Positions 27,453 to 35,218 of a stretch of 64,000 nt of DNA are shown piece by piece. Position 1 is the stretch's first letter, and every line of letters starts with the position of its first letter. Both the position numbers and the translations under genes were made by a program. The notes below the pieces were generated by a model that was not told the origin of the DNA, searched no databases, and saw only the letters and a list, made by a program, of their open reading frames with translations. The stretch is taken from positions 62,001 through 126,000 of the forward strand of contig NZ_BCWR01000001.1 of NCBI RefSeq assembly GCF_001592305.1, read 5' to 3'. Origin of the DNA: Hydrogenophaga taeniospiralis CCUG 15921 (GTDB lineage: Bacteria; Pseudomonadota; Gammaproteobacteria; Burkholderiales; Burkholderiaceae_C).

Positions 27453-27481
27453 GCGCGCAGCACTTGAAGGAGTTCCCATGA
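27449..27481 (+). other. Ten-codon bridging ORF containing a ribosome site
   Basis: ATG at 27449 overlaps the wedge-protein stop (ATGA), reads M-S-A-Q-H-L-K-E-F-P and stops at TGA overlapping the next ATG (27478). The AAGGAG ribosome site of the next gene lies inside it. It fits the bridging pattern seen at 16483, 18473 and 20703. Confidence 0.35.
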
Positions 27482-29553
27482 GCACAGACACCCAGTCGCT
27501 CTTTGAGCTGCTGCCGGCCATCCACCGCATCCGCGACGCCGAGCTTGCAAAAACCCTGGGCCTGGAGCGCGGGCCGCTCGAAGAGCTGATCGGCGTGCTG
27601 GCCGAGCAGATCGCGGTGGCCGGGGAAAGCCTGGAGCAGCTCCACGACGACCTCTTCATCGAGACCTGTGCCGACTGGGCCGTGCCCTACATCGGCGACC
27701 TCATCGGCTACCAGAGCCTGCACGGCGTCACGCCCAAGGTGGCCAGCGCGCGCGCCGAGGTGGCTCACACCATCGCCCTGCGCCGGCGCAAGGGCACGGC
27801 GCTGGTGCTGGAGCAGCTCGCGCGCGACGTGACCGGCTGGGACGCGCGCGCCGTGGAGTATTTCCAGCGCATCGTGACCACGCAGTACATGAACCACACC
27901 CGCCCGCACAACCTGCAGTCGCCCGATCTGCGGCGGGGGGCGGCGCTGGAGTTCGTGGGCACGGCGTTCGAGAGCGCCAACCGCACGGTGGACGTGCGGC
28001 GCATCGAGTCGGGCCGGGGGCGCCACAACATCCCCAACGTAGGCCTGCACCTGTGGCGCATCCAGGCCTACCGGCACCGCGACACACCGGCGCTGCGGGT
28101 GGGGCCGCGCCGCTACCGCGTGAGCCCGCTCAACCACGACCTGCCGCTGTTCAACCGCCCGCTCGCCGAGGACGACATCACCCACCTGGCCGAGCCGGCC
28201 CATGTGCCGGGCCCGCTCTCGCGCCGGCGCCTGGCCGCCGAGCTGGCGCAGCACTACGGCACGCGGGCCCACGCGGCGGCGCCCGCGGACAACGCCGAAC
28301 CCGCGCTGCTGCTCAGCGTGGACGGCACGCCCATCGAGCGCGACCAGATCGTGGTCTGCAACCTGGGCGACGACGGCGCGGGCTGGGCCCACACGCCGCC
28401 CCCGGCGGGCGTCTACGCCATCGACCCGGTGCTCGGGCGCATCGCCCTGCCGCCGGAGGCCGACGACCCGGCCGAGCTGAGCCTGACCTGGCACGAAGGC
28501 TTCAGCGCCGACCTGGGCGGCGGCGAGTACGAACGCGGCGAGAGCCTGCCCGCCCCGGCCGCGAGCACGCTGGTGGTGCGCGTGCCCGACGACCAGCCCA
28601 GCATCGGCGCGGCGCTGACCCAGATCGCGGGCAACGGTGTGGTGGAAATCCGCGACAGCCGCCGCTACACGGAAACGCTGACCCTGGCCGTGGTGGCCGA
28701 CGGGCAGATCGAGATCCGGGCCGAGAACGGGCGCCGCCCGGTGCTCGACCTGGGCGGCTGCACCGTCACCGGCGGGGCCAACGCCGCCTGCACGCTCAAC
28801 GGCCTGCTGGTCACCGGCGCACCGCTGCTGGTGCCCGACGACGGCACGAACGCCCTGAAACAGTTGAACCTGCTGCACTGCACCCTGGTGCCGGGGATCG
28901 CCCTGAACCCGGACGCCAGCCCGGCGCAGCCCACCAGCCCCAGCCTGCTGCTGGAGCTCGCCGGTCTGCAGACGCACATCGAGCGCTGCATCGTGGGCGC
29001 CGTGCGCTGCCACGAGCGCGCCAGCCTGAGCGCGCACGACAGCCTTATCGACGCCACCGTGCGCAGCGGCGTGGCGCTGGCCGCGCTCGATGGCAGCGGC
29101 CCCGGCGCGGCGCTCACGCTGGAGGCCTGCACCGTGGTGGGCAAGCTGCACGCGGCGCAGATGAGCGTGTCCAACAGCATCCTGCTGGCGGCCCTGGCCG
29201 AGAGCGACAGCTGGGCCGTGCCGGTGCGCGCCGCGCGCAAGCAGGTGGGCTGCGTGCGCTTTTCCTGGCTGCCGCTGGGCGCCATCGTGCCCACGCGGTT
29301 CCGCTGCCAGCCCGGCTCGGCCAGCGATGCACAGCACATCGCGCCGCGCTTCACCTCGCTGGTCTACGGCACACCGGCCTACGCCCAGCTCGCCCGCTCG
29401 ACACCGCCCGAGGTGCTGCGTGGCGCCGACGACGAAAGCGAAATGGGCGTGTTTCACCACCTGCACGGCGCGCAGCGCGAAGCCAACCTGCGCATCCGCC
29501 TCGCCGAGTACCTGCGGGTCGGGCTGCGGGCCGGCATTTTTTACGAATCCTGA
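27478..29553 (+). CDS. Phage tail protein I-like baseplate protein with beta-helix C-terminus
   Basis: A 691-aa protein. The first 220 residues match the P2 gpI-like tail family (LFELLPAIHRIRDAELAKTLGLERGPLEELIGVLAEQIAVAGESLEQLHDDLFIETCADWAVPYIGDLIGY), the link between baseplate and fibres. Residues 370-600 are repetitive short strands (IEIRAENGRRPVLDLGGCTVTGGANAACTLNGLLVTGAP...) typical of a right-handed beta-helix. An AAGGAG site precedes the ATG. It probably anchors or contributes to the receptor-binding structure together with the next gene. Confidence 0.82.
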   Translation: MSTDTQSLFELLPAIHRIRDAELAKTLGLERGPLEELIGVLAEQIAVAGESLEQLHDDLFIETCADWAVPYIGDLIGYQSLHGVTPKVASARAEVAHTIALRRRKGTALVLEQLARDVTGWDARAVEYFQRIVTTQYMNHTRPHNLQSPDLRRGAALEFVGTAFESANRTVDVRRIESGRGRHNIPNVGLHLWRIQAYRHRDTPALRVGPRRYRVSPLNHDLPLFNRPLAEDDITHLAEPAHVPGPLSRRRLAAELAQHYGTRAHAAAPADNAEPALLLSVDGTPIERDQIVVCNLGDDGAGWAHTPPPAGVYAIDPVLGRIALPPEADDPAELSLTWHEGFSADLGGGEYERGESLPAPAASTLVVRVPDDQPSIGAALTQIAGNGVVEIRDSRRYTETLTLAVVADGQIEIRAENGRRPVLDLGGCTVTGGANAACTLNGLLVTGAPLLVPDDGTNALKQLNLLHCTLVPGIALNPDASPAQPTSPSLLLELAGLQTHIERCIVGAVRCHERASLSAHDSLIDATVRSGVALAALDGSGPGAALTLEACTVVGKLHAAQMSVSNSILLAALAESDSWAVPVRAARKQVGCVRFSWLPLGAIVPTRFRCQPGSASDAQHIAPRFTSLVYGTPAYAQLARSTPPEVLRGADDESEMGVFHHLHGAQREANLRIRLAEYLRVGLRAGIFYES

Positions 29554-29566
29554 AGGAGGGAGCACC

Positions 29567-32500
29567 ATGAGTTTCGATCTGAGCCGCGTGCGCTTTGATG
29601 CCCGCCAGGACTTCCTGGGCGTGGTCATGCAACAGGGCCGCGTCCAGCTGGATGCGGACTGGAACGAGTGGGTGGCCCAGCTCGGCCGGCGGCTGCAGGC
29701 CGGCAGCTGGGACACCTTCAACGGCAGCGTGGTGCCGCGCACCACGCCCGAGGGCTTTCGCATCGAGGCGGCCGGTGGCAACTTGAGCATCGGCCCGGGG
29801 CGCATGTACGTCGATGGCCTGCTGGCCGAAAACCACGGCGGCACGCCCGACGCCTGGGACCCGCACCTGGCCGAACTGGCCGGCACCACCGCGCTGGACT
29901 ACCTGGACCAGCCCTACTACCCCGAGCCGCCCGCGCTGCCCGGCGCAGGGCCGCACCTGGTGTACCTGGACGTGTGGCAGCGCGACGTGACCGCGCTGCA
30001 GGCGCCCGGGCTGATTGAGCCGGCCATCGGAGTGGACACCACCGGCCGGCGCCAGACGGTGTGGCAGGTGAAGCTGTTGCCCAACGTCGGCGCGATCAGC
30101 TGCGCCACGCCCGACGAAGACATCCCCGGCTGGTTGGCCGCCACCGCGCCCTCGGCCGCGCGCCTGTCCACCGCCACCGGCGACCCCGGCTTCGAGCCCA
30201 ACCCCTGCAGCGTGCCGCCGGCCGCGGGCTACCGCGGGCTGGAAAATCAACTCTACCGGGTGGAGGTGCACCAGGGCGGCGCGCTCGGCACGGCCACCTT
30301 CAAGTGGTCGCGCGACAACGCCAGCGTGGCCTCGCGCGCGACCCACATCAACCCGGCGCGCGACCGCGTCACGGTGGAGAGCATCGGGCGCGACGACGTG
30401 CTGCGCTTCAACGACGGCGACTGGGTCGAAGTCACCGACGACCACCGCGAACTGCACGGCCTGCCCGGCGAGCTGCGCCGCATCCGCGCGGCCAGCGGGG
30501 TGGACGTGACCGCGCGCACGCTGACGTTTGACCAGCCGCTGAGCGCCGGCCTGTTCCCCACCGACCCACAACAGGCCACCGACCCCTTGCGCAACACCCG
30601 GGTGCGGCGCTGGGACCAGTCGGGCCAGGTGCGCCGCGAAGACGGCAGCGCGGTGGCCGGCCAGGACCTGGACGCGCCCGCCAGCACCGGCGCGATCCTG
30701 GTCCCGCCGCTGGGCACGCGCCTGTTTCTGGAGCACGGCGTCCTGGTCGAATTCAGCCTCGACCCGGCCGGCGGCCAGTTCCACAGCGGCGACCACTGGG
30801 TGTTCGCCGCACGCAGCACCAACGCCAAGATCGAAGAGCTGGACCGCGCGCCGCCGCTAGGCATCCACCACCACCACGCCCGGCTCGCCGTGGTCAACTT
30901 CCCCGACGCCGAGACCGACTGCCGCACGCTGTGGCCACCCATGCCCGAGGGCCACGGCTGCGACTGCTCGGTCTGCGTGAGCGCGGAAAACCACAACAAC
31001 GGCAGCGCCACGCTGCAACAGGCGGTGGACAGCCTGCAGGCCACCGGGGGCACGGTCTGCCTGGGCATCGGCACCTACATTCTTTCGGCGCCGCTGAACA
31101 TCGAGGGCGCGCGCTCGCTGCGCATCCGCGGCCAGGGCTGGGCCACCGTGCTGCAGGGTAGCGAGCCGGGCCCCGTGGTGGACATCCACGACAGCAACGG
31201 CGTGGCGCTGGAAAACCTCAGCCTGCTCGGCGCGGCGCGCACCTCGGGCACCACCGCCATGCTGCTGGCCACCCAGGTGATCGACCTGCTCGCGCAGCAC
31301 ATCAACGTGCTCGGCCTGTCGGTGGGCGACGGCACCAGCGTGGCCATCGGGCTGGCCGGCAACGTGCTCGGCGCGAAGATCGAGCAGTGCGCGCTGGTGG
31401 CCGAACGCGGCGTCGCGGCTGTCACCGACCGCGAGCGCAAGCACCTGCTCACCGCCGAACTTCGGATCGCGCGCAACCTCATGTTCTGCCGCCAGCGCGC
31501 GGTCAATCTCGACGGCGTCAGCTTGCATTTCGGCAACACACGCATCGACGACAACCTGATGCTGGTGGGCAACCAGGCCGCCGTGGTCGCCACCGGCGCC
31601 ACCCTGCCCGGCTCGCCCATGGACATCGCCAGCAACGTCATCTACACCGCCGGCGACGGCATCCGGGCCGGGGTCGATGGCCTGTGCATCGAGGGCAACG
31701 AGATCTCCGGCTCCAACGAGCGCAGCGGCGACGGCATCGTGCTCGAAGAAGGCCTGGACCCGGTGGCGCTGGACCGCGCGCGCATCAGCGGCAACCGCCT
31801 GCGCACGCTGCGCGGCAACGGCGTGCAGATCAACCACCGCGTCGAGCACGCGGTGATCTGCGACAACCACTTCGAACAACTGGGGCTCGGTGCGCTGGTG
31901 ATGGCGCGCAGCGGCTCCGCGGGCGTGCTGCGCTTTTCGGGCAACCAGTGCCACGACATCGGCCAGGCCGCGAACGTGGAGAACACCGCCTTCGCCGCGA
32001 TCCAGCTGGTGCGCGTGGAACGCGCCGACCTGCTCGACAACAGCGTGGGCCTGGTCGCGCGCACGGCCACCGGGTCGCCCGCAGTGGACGCGGTGCGCGC
32101 GCTGGCCATGGGGCAGCTGCGCATCGCGGGCAACCGCTGCTTTGGCATCGGCCCGGACCGCGGCAGCGGCCAGATCAGCGGCCTGCATGTGCTGCCGCCG
32201 TTTGAACACTGCGCGATCGACGACAACCAGGTGGACCGCATCGGCGCCGACGACCAGAAGCCCGAGCCGCTGGCCTGGCGCGCCATCAACATCGCGCCCG
32301 GCAGCAGCGTGCGCTTCACCCACTTCGCCATGGCCAGCCACGTCGCGGCGGGCGAAGCGGGTTTCCTGCTGACCGAGAGCCTGGCGGCGGCCGTGCCCGC
32401 GCACACGGGCATCCTGTCCATCCGCGGCAACCGGCTGCGCGGCCACCAGTCTTCGGTGTCGCTGAACCGCTGCGGTGGCGTCACCGACTGCCTGTTCAAC

Positions 32501-32743
32501 ACCAACCACTGCGAGGCGGTGGGCGAAAGCAGCGCGCAGCCTGTGATCGGCCAGCTCACGGCGCGCACGCTCAACGCCAGCAACAACCGGCTGATCGGCC
32601 TGGGAGACCTGCAGACCCTCTTCCTGTTCCCCGAGTTGAAGCGTGCCATCGTGATGGGCAACACCAGCACCGGCCCGATCGTGGTGCAAGGGGGCACGCC
32701 CACCCCCACCGACATCAACCTGACCAACGTCATTGGCCTCTGA
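29567..32743 (+). CDS. Giant DUF6519/beta-helix protein, putative tail fibre or particle-surface protein
   Basis: A 1058-aa protein. The N-terminal part (MSFDLSRVRFDARQDFLGVVMQQGRVQLDADWNEW...) matches DUF6519, a domain found in eCIS loci. From about residue 460 it is a long right-handed parallel beta-helix with repeated N-x-I/L, GN-x-I and short hydrophobic strands (ISGNRLRTLRGNGVQI, FSGNQCHDIG, ISGNRLRGHQSS). A CDCSVC motif lies between the two parts. This shape suits a fibre or target-recognition protein. An AAGGAGG site precedes ATG 29567. No fibre-tip homology is recognised. Confidence 0.8.
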   Translation: MSFDLSRVRFDARQDFLGVVMQQGRVQLDADWNEWVAQLGRRLQAGSWDTFNGSVVPRTTPEGFRIEAAGGNLSIGPGRMYVDGLLAENHGGTPDAWDPHLAELAGTTALDYLDQPYYPEPPALPGAGPHLVYLDVWQRDVTALQAPGLIEPAIGVDTTGRRQTVWQVKLLPNVGAISCATPDEDIPGWLAATAPSAARLSTATGDPGFEPNPCSVPPAAGYRGLENQLYRVEVHQGGALGTATFKWSRDNASVASRATHINPARDRVTVESIGRDDVLRFNDGDWVEVTDDHRELHGLPGELRRIRAASGVDVTARTLTFDQPLSAGLFPTDPQQATDPLRNTRVRRWDQSGQVRREDGSAVAGQDLDAPASTGAILVPPLGTRLFLEHGVLVEFSLDPAGGQFHSGDHWVFAARSTNAKIEELDRAPPLGIHHHHARLAVVNFPDAETDCRTLWPPMPEGHGCDCSVCVSAENHNNGSATLQQAVDSLQATGGTVCLGIGTYILSAPLNIEGARSLRIRGQGWATVLQGSEPGPVVDIHDSNGVALENLSLLGAARTSGTTAMLLATQVIDLLAQHINVLGLSVGDGTSVAIGLAGNVLGAKIEQCALVAERGVAAVTDRERKHLLTAELRIARNLMFCRQRAVNLDGVSLHFGNTRIDDNLMLVGNQAAVVATGATLPGSPMDIASNVIYTAGDGIRAGVDGLCIEGNEISGSNERSGDGIVLEEGLDPVALDRARISGNRLRTLRGNGVQINHRVEHAVICDNHFEQLGLGALVMARSGSAGVLRFSGNQCHDIGQAANVENTAFAAIQLVRVERADLLDNSVGLVARTATGSPAVDAVRALAMGQLRIAGNRCFGIGPDRGSGQISGLHVLPPFEHCAIDDNQVDRIGADDQKPEPLAWRAINIAPGSSVRFTHFAMASHVAAGEAGFLLTESLAAAVPAHTGILSIRGNRLRGHQSSVSLNRCGGVTDCLFNTNHCEAVGESSAQPVIGQLTARTLNASNNRLIGLGDLQTLFLFPELKRAIVMGNTSTGPIVVQGGTPTPTDINLTNVIGL

Positions 32744-32755
32744 AGGAGACTTGCC

Positions 32756-33256
32756 ATGCCGATCACCAGCTTCCGCGGCGAAAAGTCCGTGGCCGAGATC
32801 GCCGACGTCATGTTCGAGCGCCTGACGCCCAAGCAGCGCGAGAAGGCCGAGGCCGCCATCCTGAAAGCCAACCCGCGGCTGAACGATCTGAGCACCCTGC
32901 CCAAGGGCGCCGTGCTCCAGGTGCCCGACCTCCCGGAACTGCGGGCCAAGGCCCGCCTGGCAGCGGACGATCCGCCCGCCCAGATCGCCAGCGAGATCGG
33001 CGAGGCGCTCTCCAGCCACGGCAAACAACTGGCCCAGCGCACCCAGCAGGGCCTGGCCGACAACAAGGAACACCTCGCCCTGATCCGCAGCGACGCCTTC
33101 AAACGCGCCCTGGAAAAATCGCCCGAACTGAAAGAACAGGCCGCACTGACCACCAAGACCCTGGAACTGCGAGGCAAGGAACTCGCGGAACGCGCCAAGA
33201 CCATGGAGGCGGCGATCCAGGGCATGCTGAAAGACCTGAAGCAGGCCAGTGCCTGA
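32756..33256 (+). CDS. LysM-like small eCIS protein, 166 aa
   Basis: A 166-aa protein with a LysM-like N-terminal half (FRGEKSVAEIADVMFERLTPKQREKAEAAILKANPRLNDLSTLPKGAVLQVPDL) and a charged helical C-terminal half (KQLAQRTQQGLADNKEHLALIRSDAFKRALEKSPELKEQ), probably a coiled coil. It is the last gene of the eCIS run, with an AAGGAGA site before the ATG. A structural or chaperone role is inferred from place. It resembles no named protein I know. Confidence 0.65.
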   Translation: MPITSFRGEKSVAEIADVMFERLTPKQREKAEAAILKANPRLNDLSTLPKGAVLQVPDLPELRAKARLAADDPPAQIASEIGEALSSHGKQLAQRTQQGLADNKEHLALIRSDAFKRALEKSPELKEQAALTTKTLELRGKELAERAKTMEAAIQGMLKDLKQASA

Positions 33257-33305
33257 GGCGGGGCGTGGGGCGTCTCTCGCGCCCCGCCCCGCTACACTGC
33301 GCGGC

Positions 33306-33941
33306 ATGAAACCCGCCGCCATCGAAGCCTTCTTCGCCACCCTGCAAGCCGCCAACCCGCACCCAGTGACCGAGCTGGAATACACCAGCGTGTTCGAACT
33401 GCTGACCGCGGTGCTGCTCTCGGCCCAGGCCACCGACGTGGGCGTGAACAAGGCGACGCGCAAGCTGTTCCCGGTGGCCAGCACGCCGCAGAAAATCCTG
33501 GCGCTCGGGCAGGAAGGGCTGGAGAGCTACATCAAGACCATCGGCCTGTTCCGCAGCAAGGCCAAGCACCTGATGGAAACCTGCCGCATCCTGGTGGAGC
33601 GCCACGGCGGCGAGGTGCCGCGCACGCGCGAAGCGCTCGAAGCCCTGCCCGGCGTGGGCCGCAAGACGGCCAACGTGGTGCTCAACGTGGCCTTCGGCCA
33701 GCCCACCATGGCGGTGGACACGCACATCTTCCGCGTCAGCAACCGCACGGGCTTGGCCCCGGGCAAGACGCCGCTGGCGGTGGAGCAGCAGCTGATGAAA
33801 CGCGTGCCACCCGCCTACGCGGTGGACTCGCACCACTGGCTGATCCTGCTGGGCCGCTACGTGTGCATGGCGCGCAAGCCGCTGTGCCACCGGTGTGCGG
33901 TGTCGGCGTACTGCGATTTCAAGCCCAAGACGCTGGGCTGA
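33306..33941 (+). CDS. nth: Endonuclease III
   Basis: A 211-aa DNA glycosylase/AP lyase that removes oxidised pyrimidines and cuts the abasic site. The HhH motif is LPGVGRKTANVV, with the catalytic Lys120 and Asp138 (VDTHIF) at the same numbers as E. coli Nth, and the [4Fe-4S] loop is C-x6-C-x2-C-x5-C in CMARKPLCHRCAVSAYC. The ATG at 33306 gives the standard length. A second, broken copy of its central part lies at 34990-35171. It lies 49 bases after the eCIS and is unrelated to it. Confidence 0.97.
   Translation: MKPAAIEAFFATLQAANPHPVTELEYTSVFELLTAVLLSAQATDVGVNKATRKLFPVASTPQKILALGQEGLESYIKTIGLFRSKAKHLMETCRILVERHGGEVPRTREALEALPGVGRKTANVVLNVAFGQPTMAVDTHIFRVSNRTGLAPGKTPLAVEQQLMKRVPPAYAVDSHHWLILLGRYVCMARKPLCHRCAVSAYCDFKPKTLG
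33463..33644 (+). repeat. Central part of nth that is repeated at 34990-35171
   Basis: These 182 bases of nth (codons about 53-113) are repeated without gaps 1.5 kb downstream, at roughly 93 percent identity by eye, in the same orientation. The two copies flank the MerT/MerR-like genes, so they may mark a recombination or insertion event. Confidence 0.9.
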
Positions 33942-33948
33942 ATCGAAG

Positions 33949-34052
33949 CACCCCCCGCGCCGCTTCGCGTCACCCCCCTCTCTCGCCTTCGGCGGGAGGG
34001 GGACGGCACTGGCCGTCCGGCAAAGCCGGCCCGGCGGTGCCCTGGGTGGCCC
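33949..34052 (+). repeat. Dispersed intergenic repeat, copy A
   Basis: A GC-rich element starting ACCCCCC-GCGCCGCTTCGCG and including a CCCCCCTC...GGGAGGGGG hairpin and a CCGGCAAAGCCGG hairpin. Two better-matching relatives lie at 39544-39640 and 58485-58585, in the same orientation. It follows the nth stop. Copy A is the most diverged. Confidence 0.7.
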
Positions 34053-34063
34053 CGTTTCATGCC

Positions 34064-34372
34064 CTATCGTGGGGCACAGCCGCATCCCTCGGCGTCTGGG
34101 CTCACCGCACACGCAGTTCCGCTGGAGGGTTCACGTCCACAGGACTTCGCGCGCCTGCGACGTGTCCAGACCATGGCGCCCCAGACCAGCACCGCCATGG
34201 ACACCATCACCACCAATACCAGCAACTCCAGACCGATCTGGAACTTCGCGCCCAGCCAGGACGTCAACCCCAGCGCAGCCGCTCCCCCGAACAGCGGAAT
34301 CGCCAAGGGGATGGTGCAGCAGGCCACACACGCACCGGCCACGCCCAACACGGCCAATACAGGTTTCTTCAT
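34064..34372 (-). CDS. Small MerT-like membrane protein, 102 aa
   Basis: A 102-aa protein with two hydrophobic segments: AVLGVAGACVACCTIPLAIPLFGGAAALG (with CVACC inside the membrane) and ELLVLVVMVSMAVLVWGAMVW. The Cys pair in the first segment recalls MerT mercuric-ion uptake proteins and related soft-metal transporters. The tail RRRRAKSCGREPSSGTACAVSPDAEGCGC adds four Cys, unusual for MerT. It is divergent from a MerR-family gene, the usual arrangement for metal-regulated transport. Metal specificity (Hg, Pb, Cd, Cu) is unknown. Confidence 0.65.
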   Translation of the reverse strand: MKKPVLAVLGVAGACVACCTIPLAIPLFGGAAALGLTSWLGAKFQIGLELLVLVVMVSMAVLVWGAMVWTRRRRAKSCGREPSSGTACAVSPDAEGCGCAPR

Positions 34373-34424
34373 GAGTCTTCTCCAGTGGATCCATGCGGGT
34401 CGATTCCCGTGAGCCCACTTTAAA

Positions 34425-34443
34425 ATCTCAAGTTACTTGAGAT
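34425..34443. promoter_or_regulatory. MerR-type operator, perfect 19-bp palindrome
   Basis: ATCTCAAGT-T-ACTTGAGAT lies between the MerT-like gene (ATG at 34372, minus) and the MerR-like gene (ATG at 34456, plus). Long symmetric operators overlapping the promoter spacer are typical of MerR regulators, which untwist a 19-20 bp spacer. Divergent control of both genes is likely. The exact -35 and -10 boxes are not clear to me. Confidence 0.8.
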
Positions 34444-34455
34444 ACAAGGTCCACC

Positions 34456-34935
34456 ATGAAGAAAACCACAACCACCGCAGAACCCCCACCGGAATGGCTG
34501 ACCATTGGCACCCTGGCCAAGCGCGTCGGCTTCGCCGTGTCTGCCCTCCGGTACTACGAGGAAGTGGGCTTGATACCTCCCGCCCTGCGCCGCGAGAGCG
34601 GGCACCGTGTCTACCCGGAATCGGTGCAAGACGTGCTCATCCTCATCCGGCACTGCCGCGACCTGGGCTTCTCCATTGATGAGACCCGTGAGCTCGTCGC
34701 GCTGTCGACCAGCGCCGAGCGCGACTGCGTGGAAGCACGCGCGATTGCCCAGGGGCATCTCACGGCCGTGCGGGCCAAGATGGCCGAGTTGCGTCGACTG
34801 GAGCGAAGCCTGTCGCGCTATGTGCGGGCCTGCAGCGAAGGCTGTGCCGGTGGCCCCGCGCCCGACTGCAGCATCCTGACCGACCTTCGCCAAGGCGTGT
34901 CCGCTTCGACCGAGACAGCCGGGTGCTGCTCGTGA
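34456..34935 (+). CDS. MerR-family transcriptional regulator, soft-metal type
   Basis: A 159-aa regulator. The winged helix is residues 15-80 (LTIGTLAKRVGFAVSALRYYEEVGLIPPALRRESGHRVYPE, the canonical MerR start), followed by a dimerisation helix. Cys residues 91, 126, 130 and 138 lie in the metal-binding region: 91 to 126 has the same spacing as MerR Cys82-Cys117, and C130-x7-C138 is like CueR/PbrR. A CC pair ends the protein. This points to a thiophilic metal such as Hg, Cd, Pb or Cu. The operator palindrome lies 13 bases before the ATG. Confidence 0.85.
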   Translation: MKKTTTTAEPPPEWLTIGTLAKRVGFAVSALRYYEEVGLIPPALRRESGHRVYPESVQDVLILIRHCRDLGFSIDETRELVALSTSAERDCVEARAIAQGHLTAVRAKMAELRRLERSLSRYVRACSEGCAGGPAPDCSILTDLRQGVSASTETAGCCS

Positions 34936-34989
34936 GCCGCGCCACGCGGCGTTAGCACGCCGCAAGAGGATCAGAACACCAACTGTCTG

Positions 34990-35171
34990 AGCTGTTCCCG
35001 GTGGCGAACACGCCGCAGAAGATGCTGGCGCTCGGGCAGGAAGGGCTGGAGAGCACAATCAAGACCATCGGCCTGTACCGCAGCAAGGCCAAGCACCAGA
35101 TGGAAACCTGCCGCATCCTGGTGGAGCGTCACGGTGGCGAGGTGCCGCGCACGCGCGAAGCGCTCGAAGCC
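34990..35171 (+). pseudogene. nth fragment (broken second copy)
   Basis: An in-frame but incomplete 60-residue piece of endonuclease III (ELFPVANTPQKMLALGQEGLE...REALEA), lacking the N-terminal helices, the HhH and catalytic Lys region, Asp138 and the iron-sulfur loop. It has no start signal and the homology ends abruptly at EALEA before a 17-base inverted repeat. It differs from the intact gene by about a dozen bases, including TYR for PHE changes (IGLYRSK against IGLFRSK), suggesting divergence rather than recent duplication. Confidence 0.85.
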
Positions 35172-35218
35172 AGCGCGCAGGCTGCGGCCCAGACATCCTT
35201 TGCCTGCGCGCTGGCTTC
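35166..35218. repeat. 17-bp perfect inverted repeat at the lysE stop
   Basis: GAAGCCAGCGCGCAGGC (35166-35182) pairs perfectly with GCCTGCGCGCTGGCTTC (35202-35218) around a 19-base spacer. The right arm reaches the TAG stop of the LysE-like gene. It may be a bidirectional terminator, though there is no T-run, or the edge of an inserted element. Confidence 0.55.

Noticed and set aside
30857..33484. 875-codon minus-strand frame
   Set aside because: It mirrors the DUF6519 beta-helix gene and its neighbour; composition is that of an antisense shadow.
34946..34963. Hairpin GCGGCGT-TAGC-ACGCCGC after the MerR-like gene
   Set aside because: A possible terminator, but there is no T-run, and it resembles no attC core (GTTRRRY) on inspection. 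Left unassigned.
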